Positions 1 through 8,849 of a stretch of DNA of 64,000 nt are shown piece by piece. Each line of letters opens with the position of its first letter. Within the stretch, counting starts at the first letter, position 1. The notes beneath the pieces were generated by a model. It worked only from the letters and a program-made list of their open reading frames with translations, had not been told where the DNA came from and searched no databases. Made by a program: the position numbers and the translations under genes. The stretch spans positions 2,146,972-2,210,971 of the forward strand of contig CAJNDS010001112.1 in assembly GCA_905221605.1 (NCBI GenBank). The letters run 5' to 3'. This DNA is from Symbiodinium natans (Eukaryota; Sar; Dinophyceae; Suessiales; Symbiodiniaceae).

Positions 1-35
1 AACCAACAAGGGTTTAGGGTTTAGGGTTTAGGGTT

Positions 36-101
36 TCTCTTATAAAGTAACCAACCCCAAAAAGGGTGCCCTTATCATAATATGGCTACTGGGCTGCCAA
101 G
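36..101 (+). mobile_element. Introner family A, copy 1 (right part)
   Basis: Matches the right part of family A: AAAGTAACCAACCCC, then GGGTGCCCTTATCATAATA, ending CTGGGCTGCCAAG. A heptamer array (10-35) separates it from a second AACCAAC at position 1, so the element is interrupted or cut by the window edge. Confidence 0.7.
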
Positions 102-189
102 CAGGAAGCGTGGTCGAGAACGGCCTCTGCCTCGTCCACCGACCTGCGACAGCCCCGCTCCTCTGAGATTTGATTTGCTCGGGCAGTGA
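102..189 (+). CDS. Possible exon after introner A
   Basis: Follows the AAG end of introner A and reads RKRGRERPLPRPPTCDSPAP and on to a TGA. Arginine/proline-rich; no family recognised. Another frame is also open for part of it. Confidence 0.3.
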
Positions 190-234
190 TTTAGTGCGGC
201 AAATTGTGAGTGGAGGCGTGTGTATAGTTAGACA

Positions 235-316
235 CTATATATATATATATATATATATAGATGTATATATACACATGTACACACACATATGCATATATAT
301 ATATATATGTAGAAAT
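235..316. repeat. TA and CA microsatellite
   Basis: (TA)n and (CA)n runs. The reading frames across it are repeat artefacts. The rest of 190-660 shows no convincing exon. Confidence 0.85.
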
Positions 317-730
317 ATTCACACACTTGCACACTACAAACACAGCCTGGGGTCCTCCTACACATCTTCGGAAAAAACTTCTCTGCCTGGAAGCCGATAC
401 ACCCCCGCCTCCCTTCGGGCTTCCCGGCCCAAGTCTGTCTTCTCAACGGATAGTTGACTCGGAATCCAGTGGCATGGTTGAGGCTGTATAGGGCCCGCAC
501 AGTGTGCGAAGGCCACCGACAAAGCCCAGCTCTCATGCAAGGTCATAGAGACGGGCAGGCCTCGTTTGAATGACAGCTTATATTGGCCTTAAGTGCATGT
601 TCCCACACTGGGCCGCCTCTGCACGACCTCCAGAACCTTGAAGATGTTCTTTGTTTTTCGGGTTCAGGGTTTGGGGTTTAGGGTTTGGGGTTTGGGGTTT
701 AGGGTTTGGGGTTTAGGGTTTGGGGTTTAG

Positions 731-916
731 GGTGAGTTCTTTGTCATCTTGAACCATGAGGGTCTTCGGAGCATGACTCATGGCTCAAAGTTTCTGGACC
801 AGAGACGGACCGTTCCTTCTGCCAGCGTGTGTTGGCACTGTCGCGAGGCCTGTCCTGAGGTGAAAAGACACAAGAAACCCAAGTGCAGCACAGGCCTCAT
901 CAACCCCACCTTCAAC
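731..916 (+). CDS. Cysteine-containing exon, unknown protein
   Basis: The TTTAG of a heptamer array serves as acceptor. The frame then runs about 60 codons into a CCCTAAA array. It contains CWHCREACPEVKRHKKPKC, a CxxCxxxC arrangement that could bind a metal. Function unknown. Confidence 0.5.
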
Positions 917-1160
917 CAAACCCTAAACCCTAAACCCTAAACCCTAAACCCTAAACCCTAAACCCTAAACCATACAAGGCCTTCTGGATGTATTGTAGGA
1001 TACTCGCCCATCCTGATTGCTTTTTTTGTGTGACGCAATCATGCCACGCGCATCGTGCCTTCTATCAAGCCAAGGTTGAAGATTTGTGGCTTTACCCTAA
1101 ACCGCGGGTTTACATTTAGCCCTAAACCCTAAACCCTAAACCCTGTTTAGTGTTTCCCAG

Positions 1161-1217
1161 CTGGGGTCATTCTGGCCCGCCGAGAAAAGTGACGAAGGCA
1201 CCAACAAAACAACTTAA
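1161..1217 (+). CDS. Short exon
   Basis: Acceptor TTTCCCAG, then LGSFWPAEKSDEGTNKT and a TAA. Unknown protein. Confidence 0.35.
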   Translation: MGSFWPAEKSDEGTNKTT

Positions 1218-1261
1218 CCCATAACTCTGCCTGTCGCCCTCTCGCCTCCCCTGGCTTGTAG

Positions 1262-1314
1262 GCAACTTCCGAAATCCGGCGGGCTTGGTCATCTCCTGCC
1301 ACAGCACCCAGCTG
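1262..1314 (+). CDS. 53-nt exon with classical splice sites
   Basis: Flanked by a pyrimidine-rich CTTGTAG acceptor and a GTAAGT donor. One frame reads NFRNPAGLVISCHSTQL. Confidence 0.45.
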
Positions 1315-1650
1315 GTAAGTGCAGCTGTAGAAGAGGGGCTTCGTTGGCGTGTTTTGGGTTTCGAAGTGTGGGGGGGTGCCAGGACTGTGTTTAGGGCTTA
1401 GGGCTTGGGGTTTGGGGTTTGGGGTTTAGGGTTTAGGGTTTAGGGTTTAGGGTTTAGGGTTTAGGGTGGCCTTGAGGCGCATTCAGCCCAGGAGTGCACG
1501 GCGTAGGCTTGGTTCCCTCGCTGCTCTTATTCCTGATGCACCCTAAACCCTAAACCCTAAACCCTAAACCCTAAACCCTAAACCCTAAACCCTAAACCCT
1601 AAACCCTAAACAGGACCGGACTGAGCCGCTGGGGTTTGGCCTCCCTAGCC

Positions 1651-1760
1651 CACAAAGAGCCCAATATCCCTTAATTAAGGAATATTCCTTAAACCATAAT
1701 TAAGGATCCCTATATGAATTGGGCAATATTCCCTCATTAAGGGATATTGGGCTCTTTGGG
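1651..1760. mobile_element. Introner family D, copy 1
   Basis: TIR CAAAGAGCCCAATATCCC at the left and its complement GGGATATTGGGCTCTTTGGG at the right, with an AT-rich TTAAGG centre of ~110 bp. No coding capacity. Related copies are at 8419 and 22884. Confidence 0.8.
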
Positions 1761-1847
1761 CCCCTAAACTTCTGGCCTTTCAGCTGCTCCCCTAGGTCCG
1801 ATTTGACCCATATAGAGGCACAAAAGAAACCGGCTTTTGACTTCCCC

Positions 1848-1947
1848 TAAGGGTCCATGTACCTCATTATTATATACTTGGGCCCAACAGTCCCTACATA
1901 GAGGTACTCTAAGGCCCAAGTATTCCCTATTCAGGTACATGGACCCT
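1848..1947. mobile_element. Introner family B, copy 1
   Basis: Near-perfect TIR AAGGGTCCATGTACCT and complement AGGTACATGGACCCT around ~100 bp. Other copies: 20393, 29258, 46486, 48003, and weaker ones at 54005 and 58140. Confidence 0.85.
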
Positions 1948-2040
1948 AAGCCCTAAGCTCTAAGCCCTAAGCCCTAAGCCCTAAGCCCTAAGCCCTAAGC
2001 CCTAAGCCCTAAGCCCTAAGCCCTAAGCCCTATAAACCCT
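1948..2040 (-). repeat. Homogeneous CCCTAAG variant array between duplicated B-element ends
   Basis: About twelve CCCTAAG units, not CCCTAAA. The left flank ends AGGTACATGGACCCT (to 1947) and the right flank repeats TAGGTACATGGACCCT (2051-2066), so the array lies between two copies of the right end of introner B. Confidence 0.85.
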
Positions 2041-2103
2041 AAACTCTATTTAGGTACATGGACCCTTCGGGTTACTTGCTAAAGCCCTCACCGCTCTTCC
2101 CAG

Positions 2104-2174
2104 GCCCCTCCAAGCGTGCCTACGTGCGTTTGCAGAAGCACCAGGCCCACTTAGAGGGTTCTGAAAGCAGTTAG
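2104..2174 (+). CDS. Exon, possible C terminus
   Basis: Acceptor TTCCCAG. Reads PSKRAYVRLQKHQAHLEGSE and ends in TAG. KRAYVRL recalls the ribosomal protein L23 C-terminal region, but the rest does not match, so no name is given. Confidence 0.45.
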
Positions 2175-2450
2175 GGTTTAGGGTTTAGGGTTGAGGGTTT
2201 AGGGTTTAGGGTTTAGGGTGTTGGCCTGAGTGGAACTCGGCTCGTGCTGTGATCGGGCTTCAGCTCCCCGAGTCAAAAAGGGTTTAGGGTTTAGGGTTTA
2301 GGGTTTAGGGTTTAGGGTTTAGGGTTTAGGGTTTAGTGTGTAGGGTTTGGCAACTAGGAGGTCGGCAGCTCAAGCAGGCGGCGTGCTTGAACATGTACGT
2401 ATGCATACTTTGAACAGCTCATGCCTACTAGAATGATGGCATGCATGCAT

Positions 2451-2556
2451 CTACTAGTAATTGCTTAAGGAACCCCCCCATTTTTTTAAACTCTTTATGA
2501 GGGCAATATAGGGGTGAATAGTTGTTATTCTTTTGGGGTTCTTAAGCAAATAGTAG
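2451..2556. mobile_element. Introner family L, copy 1
   Basis: TIR CTACTAGTAATTGCTTAAGG and complement CTTAAGCAAATAGTAG. Copies at 28748 and 33058 and a right end near 45165. The surrounding 2345-2720 is rich in GCATGCAT palindromes and shows no clear exon. Confidence 0.8.
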
Positions 2557-2853
2557 TGTATGCCCGCATTCACAAGTACATGCATGCTCCCATTGATATT
2601 GACTACAGAAGACAGCTGTGTCTGCCTGTGTGTGTATGTTGGAAATCTCCTTTGTACGGAGGCATGCACGTATGTACACATGCATGCCTACTTTTGGGCT
2701 CCGAAGTTATTTGTGCCCTGATGAGAGACAATGTTTCTCTAAACCCTAAACCCCCAAACCCGAAACCCGAAACCCTGAACCCTAAACCCTAAACCCTAAC
2801 TCTAAACCCTAAACCCCACACCCGAAACCCCAAACCCAAACCCCCGCCAACAG

Positions 2854-2943
2854 GGCTCCAAGTCCAGCAGGATGTTGCGAAAACCTTTGGTATCTTCTCG
2901 GACAACTGAGGCCAAGCAGGCCATCGAAAGCGCCCGCACCTGA
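2854..2943 (+). CDS. Terminal-like exon
   Basis: Acceptor CCAACAG. Basic 5' half, then TTEAKQAIESART before TGA. Unknown. Confidence 0.45.
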   Translation, partial: GSKSSRMLRKPLVSSRTTEAKQAIESART

Positions 2944-3070
2944 TGGGCTATTGCTGTCGCATTTTTTGGCGCAGGCTGCACGAAGTTCTTGCTCCTACAA
3001 CCCTCATTCTTCAACACTCCTGTAAAACCCTAAAACCCTGAAACCCTAAAACCCTGAAACCCTGCCTTAG

Positions 3071-3142
3071 AAGATTGCGGCAAGAGCCCCGAATTGTGTG
3101 AGCTCGCTGCGGCAACCGTTCTTGTTCCTCAATCATGGCTGA
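3071..3142 (+). CDS. Short exon ending in stop
   Basis: Acceptor GCCTTAG. Reads KIAARAPNCVSSLRQPFLFL and ends in TGA. Unknown. Confidence 0.4.
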   Translation, partial: KIAARAPNCVSSLRQPFLFLNHG

Positions 3143-3546
3143 GCGCCTCGGACCATACACCCCAAAGCCCCCCAAATTAAACCAAAGACCATACACCCTA
3201 AACCCTAAATCCTAAACCCTAAACCAAGCCCTCTGCCCTGAACTCCCGGGGCCCGCTCTCAAGTGTGTCGTACGCCCGAGAGCCCAATGCGCGAAATCAA
3301 GGAATGTACTTTAATTCAGAATGATGATATCTACACAAAATTGCAAAGAATATACCGGAATGCCCCTGAATTTTCCCATGTATTCAGGGGTATTGGGCCA
3401 GGGGCTTCTTGGGTTCAAGCGAGGCATCCGTACAACGCAAGCTGCAGCAGGACCTTGGGACAGAGTCAGGGTGTAGTTTAGAAGGGAAATTAAAGGAAGA
3501 ATTGTGACTTTTGCTGGGTTCAGGCGCGCGGGTTGGGTTTCCACAG

Positions 3547-3650
3547 GCGTGGCTACGCACGCAGCTGACATCTAAGCCCTGCAAGCACTTTCTGGAGTGC
3601 TTGGAGGGGGCTGTGAGGGCGAGCCTCTGGGTGCTGCAAAGACGCCCAAG
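3547..3650 (+). CDS. Exon between CACAG acceptor and a heptamer donor
   Basis: TTTCCACAG acceptor, open throughout (AWLRTQLTSKPCKHFLECLE then GAVRASLWVLQRR). It ends CCAAG, directly followed by GTTTAGGG, so the array supplies a GT donor. Confidence 0.5.
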
Positions 3651-3819
3651 GTTTAGGGTTTAGGATTTAGGGTTTAGGGGGTTTAGGCGGTTTAGGGGTT
3701 TAGGGAAGTTTGCTTGTGGGCTAAAGCACCAAATCCTTAACAACAGAATGGACACCTGGGTTCACAGGTTCCTTGGTTCGTTCATAGATATTCATTGATT
3801 CCCTTGATGTATTCCTTAG

Positions 3820-3903
3820 CTACCGAAACATGCCCCATTTCATACCACCCCTCTATGGTCTACAAGGTCAAGAAGTGGTGCTCCTGAAGTTAAGGGACCT
3901 AAA
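3820..3903 (+). CDS. Exon, unknown protein
   Basis: Acceptor TTCCTTAG. Reads YRNMPHFIPPLYGLQGQEVV then LLKLRDL before a CCCTAAA array. Probably the same gene as the exons at 3936 and 4267. Confidence 0.5.
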
Positions 3904-3935
3904 CCCTAAACCAGCCTAAACCCTAAACCCTAAAC

Positions 3936-4010
3936 CTGCTGCAGGAGCAGCAGCAGCGCCTTGAAACTCTTCTTGCCGCCGCGAGTGGCCCGATCCCCAG
4001 GAAGGGTTGA
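3936..4010 (+). CDS. Glutamine-rich helical exon
   Basis: LLQEQQQRLETLLAAASGPI, then PRKG and TGA. Lies between a CCCTAAA array and introner E. Confidence 0.5.
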   Translation: MLQEQQQRLETLLAAASGPIPRKG

Positions 4011-4058
4011 GGGCTTTAGGTTGGGATGTAATTAGGGTATAGGGTTCAGGGTTCAGGG

Positions 4059-4129
4059 TTGGGATGTTCCCCCTTATACTAACAGTCCGTAATAATTAGG
4101 GATTATGACGATAGTATAAGGGGTAACTT
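4059..4129. mobile_element. Introner family E, copy 1 (short)
   Basis: TIR TTGGGATGTTCCCCCTTA with right part TATAAGGGG. Fuller copies are at 21651, 28972 and 52137. Confidence 0.7.
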
Positions 4130-4266
4130 TCCGAGCTTTGGGGATTTATGCGTCAAGTGTCTTGGTGTTGGTTGTGCCGATGGTATGGCCTTTCCTGAAC
4201 TCTCACTGCCTTTCCAGTGCGCACGCCGTGTTTTTTTGGGCTCATCACACTCTCTCTGCATATCAG

Positions 4267-4341
4267 GGTATCGGAATTTGTTGGGTGGAGCTTGGACAGC
4301 ACATTCTATGGCATCGAGCCTTCGGCAAAAGAGGGTTCTAA
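4267..4341 (+). CDS. Exon, unknown protein
   Basis: Acceptor GCATATCAG. GIGICWVELGQHILWHRAFG, then KRGF and TAA. Confidence 0.5.
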   Translation, partial: GIGICWVELGQHILWHRAFGKRGF

Positions 4342-4423
4342 ACCCCAAACTCTGCACCATACATCCTAAACCCTAAGCCCTGAACCCAATCGTTGCTTGG
4401 GCCACAACCCCTAAACCCTAAAC

Positions 4424-4884
4424 CCTTGGTTGAAACCTGTCTCGGGCCTCATTGCGAAGGTGACGAAGAGGTCGTGGCCATCAACAAGAAGGCGGGGCCC
4501 TGCCTATAGGGTTTAGGGTTTAGGGTTTAGGGTTTAGGGTTTAGGGTTTAGGGTTTAGGGTTTAGGGGTCTCGATCAGAATCTCCGAATGAGCACCCTGA
4601 TCCCCTTGCACGTTTGTTCGAGCAGTTGGTCGCGTACCTCCCTCGGCGTCCTGCAGGAAACGAAACCCTAAGCCCGGTCCCAACCTTCGGCTTTCTGGTT
4701 TAGGGTTTAGGGTTTAGGGTTTAGGGTCTTTTCACCATTGTACAACTCAGGGCCCAGGAAGTTTTGATTCCCGGGGTTTCGGGGCTAAGGTGGTCTTGAA
4801 CAGACTCCAAACCCCCTAAACCCGAAACCTCCACTTCACGAGGTGGCTGCTGAGACGAAGGCTGCCCTTGCGGCCTCTCCCTGA
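4424..4884 (+). CDS. Four-exon gene fragment whose introns carry telomere repeats
   Basis: Exons 4424-4491, 4566-4697, 4751-4789 and 4843-4884 join in frame and end in TGA. Introns: 4492-4565 (GC-AG; GCGGGGCCCTGCC then pure TTTAGGG), 4698-4750 (GT-AG; starts GTTTAGGG) and 4790-4842 (GT-AG, 53 nt, contains CCCTAAA, GTGG repeated at both borders). The peptide includes HCEGDEEVVAINKK, NEHPDPLARLFEQLVAYLPR and VAAETKAALAASP. No domain recognised. The 5' part probably continues in upstream exons. Confidence 0.6.
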
Positions 4885-5010
4885 GACGGTTCTCAGGGAT
4901 CTCCCCTCCCCAATTTAAGGAACAGACTGTAAATTATACCCCCCCCCTTGGGGTGTGGGTATGGTTCGGGGGTGAGGGCTTAGGAAGGAGTTTAAGGGGT
5001 GTTTTTTCAG

Positions 5011-5120
5011 GCTTTTGGCGGCTGAGGTACACACTAAAACTCTACTTCAGCCTCAGATTCGCCCGGCTCAGAAGTCTACAACTCCTAGGGCAAAACAAGC
5101 TTTGAGGCTCCTGACTTACT
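5011..5120 (+). CDS. Exon, unknown protein
   Basis: Acceptor TTTTTTCAG. LLAAEVHTKTLLQPQIRPAQ followed by KSTTPRAKQALRLLTY. Likely GT donor CTG|GTGCAT at 5121, although the frame stays open to 5137. Confidence 0.55.
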
Positions 5121-5242
5121 GGTGCATAGGGTGTTAGGGAGAAGGTACCAGGGCATGAGGGGATGAGGGTACCCTACAGGGTCTCTCCAAGGCTTAGGCC
5201 GAGAATCTGGGGCACTCACTGCCCCCTTCTTCTCCATGAAGC

Positions 5243-5381
5243 CCCAAACCCTAAACCCTAAACCCCTAAACCCCTAAACCCCTAAACCCCTAAACCCCTA
5301 AACCCCTAAACCCCTAAACCCCTAAACCCCTAAACCCCTAAACCCTAAACCCCTAAACCCCTAAACCCTAAACCCTAAACC
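5243..5381 (-). repeat. Eight-base CCCCTAAA array
   Basis: Most units are CCCCTAAA (8 bp), with CCCTAAA units at the edges. A similar G-strand 8-mer run (GGGGTTTA) is at 60540-60760. Confidence 0.9.
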
Positions 5382-5392
5382 CAGTAAGTTAG

Positions 5393-5538
5393 CCAGCACA
5401 TCCCAAGCCGAACATGCCCCGACAGAGAGTTGGATTCTGCAGGGTGCGCTTGGCGGTCCATATGTTGGTACATGTCGGAGCAGAGTACTGCCAAAACCAG
5501 AATGGGCTCATGAGTTTAGGTCGACCCTCCCCCCCTAA
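5393..5538 (+). CDS. Exon, unknown protein
   Basis: Acceptor AAGTTAG. About 47 codons open (SQAEHAPTESWILQGALGGP...) to TAA. A second frame from a TCTGCAG acceptor near 5440 is also open (VRLAVHMLVHVGAEYCQNQN), so the true frame is uncertain. Confidence 0.45.
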
Positions 5539-5662
5539 ACCCGAAACCCTAAACCCGAAACCCTAAACCCTAAACCCCAAACCCCAAACCCCAAACCCTA
5601 AACCCTAAACCCTAACCCCCCCCCCCTATTGCGTCAGGATGCATCACGTGTTTTTTTTCTAG

Positions 5663-5745
5663 AGCCGCGTAAACACCAGGCCCATGAAGCGGAGCAATGC
5701 AACTACACGCGCGGGGCTCCCCGGGACACTGAGAGGTCTTCACAG
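5663..5745 (+). CDS. Exon with GC donor into a heptamer array
   Basis: Strong acceptor TTTTTTTTCTAG. PRKHQAHEAEQCNYTRGAPR then DTERSSQ. The exon ends TCACAG, followed by GCTTTAGGG, so the array begins at a GC donor. Confidence 0.55.
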
Positions 5746-5888
5746 GCTTTAGGGTTTAGGGTTTAGGGTTAGGGTTTAGGGTTTTGGGTTTTGGGTTTTG
5801 GGTTTAGGGTTTAGGTTTTAGGGTTTAGGGTTTAGGGTTTAGGGTTTAGGGTTTAGGGTTTAGCACTAGGAACATCTCCAATCTGCAG

Positions 5889-5995
5889 AACCGACTTCTG
5901 CCTTCATGTTCACAGCTCAAGCATACGATCATACGGTTGCCAAGGTGCTCTTCGCTCTGTGTTTGGTGCTCTCGGAGCGTTTCATGTTGCGATGA
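5889..5995 (+). CDS. Exon, possibly terminal
   Basis: Acceptor ATCTGCAG. PTSAFMFTAQAYDHTVAKVL then FALCLVLSERFMLR and TGA. An internal AAG|GTGCTC donor is an alternative end. Confidence 0.5.
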
Positions 5996-6177
5996 CACGA
6001 GCATTGTACCGATGATCGTTTGTTGTCTGTCATGATTATTAATTGCTTAGTAGTAAAGTAGGTAATCTGTAACCTTTTTTGGGTAATACTAAATCCCCTT
6101 ATAATCTCAAAGCTTAACCTTTAGTTCCCCTAGGTACTGGACAACTAGGATTAGCATCTTACACATACATGTAGGCT

Positions 6178-6320
6178 ACTTGGAGGTTCATGGTACTTAG
6201 TAACTAATTATAACTGGACTTATAACCCAAATTATAACTATATTAGGGCACTTAAGGGGCTTATAAGTACAGTTATAAGTACAGGTATTATTGGTTAATA
6301 AGTACCATGAACCGACAAGT
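6178..6320. mobile_element. Introner family C, copy 1
   Basis: TIR ACTTGGAGGTTCATGGTACT with right end AAGTACCATGAACC. The interior repeats CTTATAA and AATTATAACT. Copies: 11070 (left half), 16808, 30265, 30716, 46733. The flanks at 6000-6178 and 6321-6510 hold no clear exon. Confidence 0.85.
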
Positions 6321-6519
6321 ACAGGTCCTAAGTGCGCCATTGGGTGTTGGGCTCTAGCTTGCTGGTCGTTCATACTCGGGAATGTCTGTCCTCGTAGCCC
6401 CTAACACCAGAGCCTAAACCCTAAGCCCTCACACTGAACCCTAAGCCCTAAGCCCTAAACCCTAAACCCTAAACCCTAAACCTAAACCCTAACCCTAAAC
6501 CCTATACCCTAAACTGCAG

Positions 6520-6593
6520 GATGGGCACGGCGCCTCGAGCGTTTGGCCGTCTTCGCGGGGGCACAGGGGCGAGAGGAGAAGTTCGAAGTCGTT
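6520..6593 (+). CDS. Possible exon
   Basis: Acceptor AAACTGCAG. The most protein-like frame reads RRLERLAVFAGAQGREEKFE. All three frames are open. Confidence 0.35.
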
Positions 6594-6797
6594 GGGGTTT
6601 GGGGAGAGGGTTCAGGGTTTAGGGTTTAGGGTTTAGGGTTTAGGGTTTAGGGTTTAGGGTTTAGGGTTTAGGGATGGAGGAACCTCCACACACTGTTATT
6701 CCCACAAGAACGGGCCACAAATGATAATTCTGGTAGGTGGCCCTCGCGCCTGTCCATCGGGAGCCCCCTGACTGTGCTGCAAGGGCATTCTTGACAG

Positions 6798-6862
6798 GCC
6801 ACCCGTACATGACTCTACACTGTGACACCTGCCCCTTCCGCAAGAAAGGCCCTGACATGTGA
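6798..6862 (+). CDS. Short cysteine-containing exon
   Basis: Acceptor TTGACAG. HPYMTLHCDTCPFRKKGPDM then TGA. CDTC could be half of a zinc site. Confidence 0.45.
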
Positions 6863-7035
6863 GGACAGTGGCAATGTGCAACTGGAGGGTCTGACGGCCC
6901 GGGTCCTGGGCACACAGCGCCGGAAGTGTTTGGTTTCGGTGCGAGGTTTCTGGCTACCTTGCCATGGCCTGGGGCACCCCTGCATGAAGCTGTTTAACTT
7001 GCACGCCGTGTCTTCCGGCAATACGGACTGCACTA
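6863..7035 (+). CDS. Possible exon
   Basis: Open in the frame reading VQLEGLTARVLGTQRRKCLV and then LGHPCMKLFNLHAVSSGNTD, up to a CCCTAA array. Acceptor ATGTGAG. Adjacent to, and out of frame with, the preceding exon. Confidence 0.4.
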
Positions 7036-7135
7036 AAACCCTAAGCCCGAAGCCCTAAACCCTCAACCCTAAACCTTAAACCCTAAACCCTAAACCCCAA
7101 ACCCCAAACCCGAAACCCTAAACCCTAAACCCTAG

Positions 7136-7222
7136 AATGGTCCGAGTTGCTGTCCCAGGTGCTTCCCAACCTGGACGGGTCCAATGCCTTGCCTGCCCGT
7201 TCCCCGACGTTTCTGAATCGAC
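7136..7222 (+). CDS. Exon ending at a GTTTAGGG donor
   Basis: Acceptor CCCTAG. WSELLSQVLPNLDGSNALPA then RSPTFLNR. The next bases are GTTTAGGG. Confidence 0.5.
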
Positions 7223-7300
7223 GTTTAGGGTTTTCAGGGTTTAGGGTTTAGGGTTTGGGGTTTGGGGTTTAGGGTTTAGGGTTTAGGGTTTAGGGTTTAG

Positions 7301-7334
7301 GGCAAACCGTGCAACCGACACGGGGAGACGACAG
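7301..7334 (+). CDS. 34-nt exon after a heptamer array
   Basis: TTTAG of the array as acceptor, then GKPCNRHGETT and an ACAG|GTATCT donor. Confidence 0.35.
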
Positions 7335-7441
7335 GTATCTGGACGCAAACTTTAAACCCTACCTTAATTAATTAAGAACCCAAAACCTACTTCTTTGCAT
7401 TGCAGGTTCCTTAAGAATCCTATAAGGGTGTTGTTTTTTAG

Positions 7442-7567
7442 TAGCCTACAAAGGCATGTCTGTTTTCGGTGCAAAATGACAATTCCTGAAGTTGACGTTT
7501 CATTGACGTCGAATCCCGCAACAGGGCACCGCCCTGTTTTGGCCCACCTGTTTGCCCGATACCTAAA
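7442..7567 (+). CDS. Exon, unknown protein
   Basis: Acceptor GTTTTTTAG. SLQRHVCFRCKMTIPEVDVS then NPATGHRPVLAHLFARYL. Contains HVCFRC. Confidence 0.5.
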
Positions 7568-7867
7568 GCCTAAACCCTAAGCCCTCAACCCTCAACCCTA
7601 AACCCTACACCCCAAGCCACTCTACTGGGGGTTTAGGAAAATAGGGGACCGACCCGGAATTTGGGAAAGCCCAAATGCCATAAGACTCGCCGCTCCCTCA
7701 GGCTCCAAGCAGCCCCAAAGCCTAAAGTATAGGTTTCGGGTTTAGGGTCTCGACCCCAAAGTAGGTATTATGCTTGGCCCAAGGATCTGTTCTGTCTATC
7801 TTGGGGCACGCCGGGATAGACCCTAAACCCTAAACCTTAAACCCTAAGCCCTAAACCCTAAACCCTA

Positions 7868-7966
7868 TGGGACTTTGTGAGGGTCCAATCTGCCGACTGC
7901 ATGGCTCCAGCTTTACGTCAGTCCATGCATGTCCCGAACATGTGGAGCTCAAACCTCTGGGGCTGA
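7868..7966 (+). CDS. Exon ending in stop
   Basis: WDFVRVQSADCMAPALRQSM then HVPNMWSSNLWG and TGA. The 5' border lies in a CCCTAAA array. Confidence 0.4.
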   Translation, partial: WDFVRVQSADCMAPALRQSMHVPNMWSSNLWG

Positions 7967-8084
7967 TAGGGTTAAAGGTTTAGGGCTTGGGCTTAGGGTT
8001 TAGGGTTTAAGGTTTAGGGTCTAGGGTCTAGGGTTTAGGGTTTAGGGCTATTTTGCCACCCCCCCCCCCCCCCCCCCCACTCAG

Positions 8085-8253
8085 ACACTGCTCCCAAACA
8101 CCAGGAAGGCCAGAACAGCCCTAAACCTGAAACCCTAAACCCTAAGCACAAGAAGCTGGCAGCTTCCTCCTCCTCTGTTGACGGATGCTGCCGGCGGGTG
8201 CCTGGTCTTGAGGCCTCGCGCCGACCAGTCATGGGCCCCCTTGCTGCGGTTGA
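8085..8253 (+). CDS. Exon that translates through two telomere heptamers
   Basis: Acceptor CACTCAG after a 23-nt C tract. The frame stays open for ~56 codons, including CCTGAAACCCTAAACCCTAAG, read as PETLNPK, then HKKLAASSSSVDGCC and VMGPLAAVEF. Two heptamers are too short to reach the in-frame stop. Confidence 0.5.
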
Positions 8254-8357
8254 GTTTAGGGTTTAGGGTTTGGGGTTTGGGGTTTGGGGTTTGGGTTTAG
8301 GGTTTAGGGGTTGGGGTTTAGGTGTTAGGAACAAGGGTTTGGGGTTTAGGGTTTAGG

Positions 8358-8563
8358 GGTCGAAAGAATTACCAACGGTACTCCCTTCTGGTCCCTTTAT
8401 GCGATTATACCGTGATTACCCAAAGAGCCCAATTCCGAATATACCTTAAACCATAGTAAGGATCCCCGTTATAAATTAAGCAACATTCCCCAATTAAGGG
8501 ATATTGGGGCTCTTTGGGTACCCTGCCGAACCCTATTATAAATGACCCAGGCCCCTATATTAG
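8358..8563. mobile_element. Introner F with introner D nested inside
   Basis: F left part (GGGGTCGAAAGAATTACC) and right part (AACCCTATT, then GGCCCCTATATTAG) are split by a complete D element at 8419-8518. D is flanked by TA on each side. The AG at 8562-8563 serves as acceptor for the next exon. Confidence 0.75.
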
Positions 8564-8635
8564 AATGAGTTGCTTGTGTCAGATGCAGAGTCCGTGGAAC
8601 CTTGCAAGGGGAGGCGGATCAAGTTGACAGAGTGA
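8564..8635 (+). CDS. Exon following introner F
   Basis: Starts right after the TATTAG end of F. NELLVSDAESVEPCKGRRIK, then LTE and TGA. Confidence 0.5.
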   Translation, partial: NELLVSDAESVEPCKGRRIKLTE

Positions 8636-8828
8636 AGGGTTTAGGGTTTAGGGTTTAGGGTTTAGGGTTTAGGGTTTAGGGTTTAGGGTTTAGGCTTTAG
8701 GCTTTAGGCTTTAGGCTTTAGGCTTTAGGGTTTAGGCTTTAGGGTTTAGGGTTTAGGGTTTAGGGTTTAGGGTTTAGGGTTTAGGGTTTAGGGTTTAGGG
8801 TTTAGGGTTTAGGGTTTAGGGTTTAGGG
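8636..8828 (+). repeat. Longest TTTAGGG array, with a TTTAGGC block
   Basis: About 27 heptamers in one run. The centre (about 8690-8735) carries consecutive TTTAGGC units, a variant amplified as a block. It follows directly after an exon ending in TGA at 8635. Confidence 0.95.
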
Positions 8829-8849
8829 TCGGGTCTTTCATCTTCCTGA

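Noticed and set aside
2104-2174. Ribosomal protein L23a C terminus
   Set aside because: Only KRAYVRL fits; the following residues do not, and no other L23a exon was found nearby.
8636-8828. Chromosome-end telomere
   Set aside because: The array is only ~190 bp, with unique exon-like sequence on both sides, and both orientations occur throughout the window.
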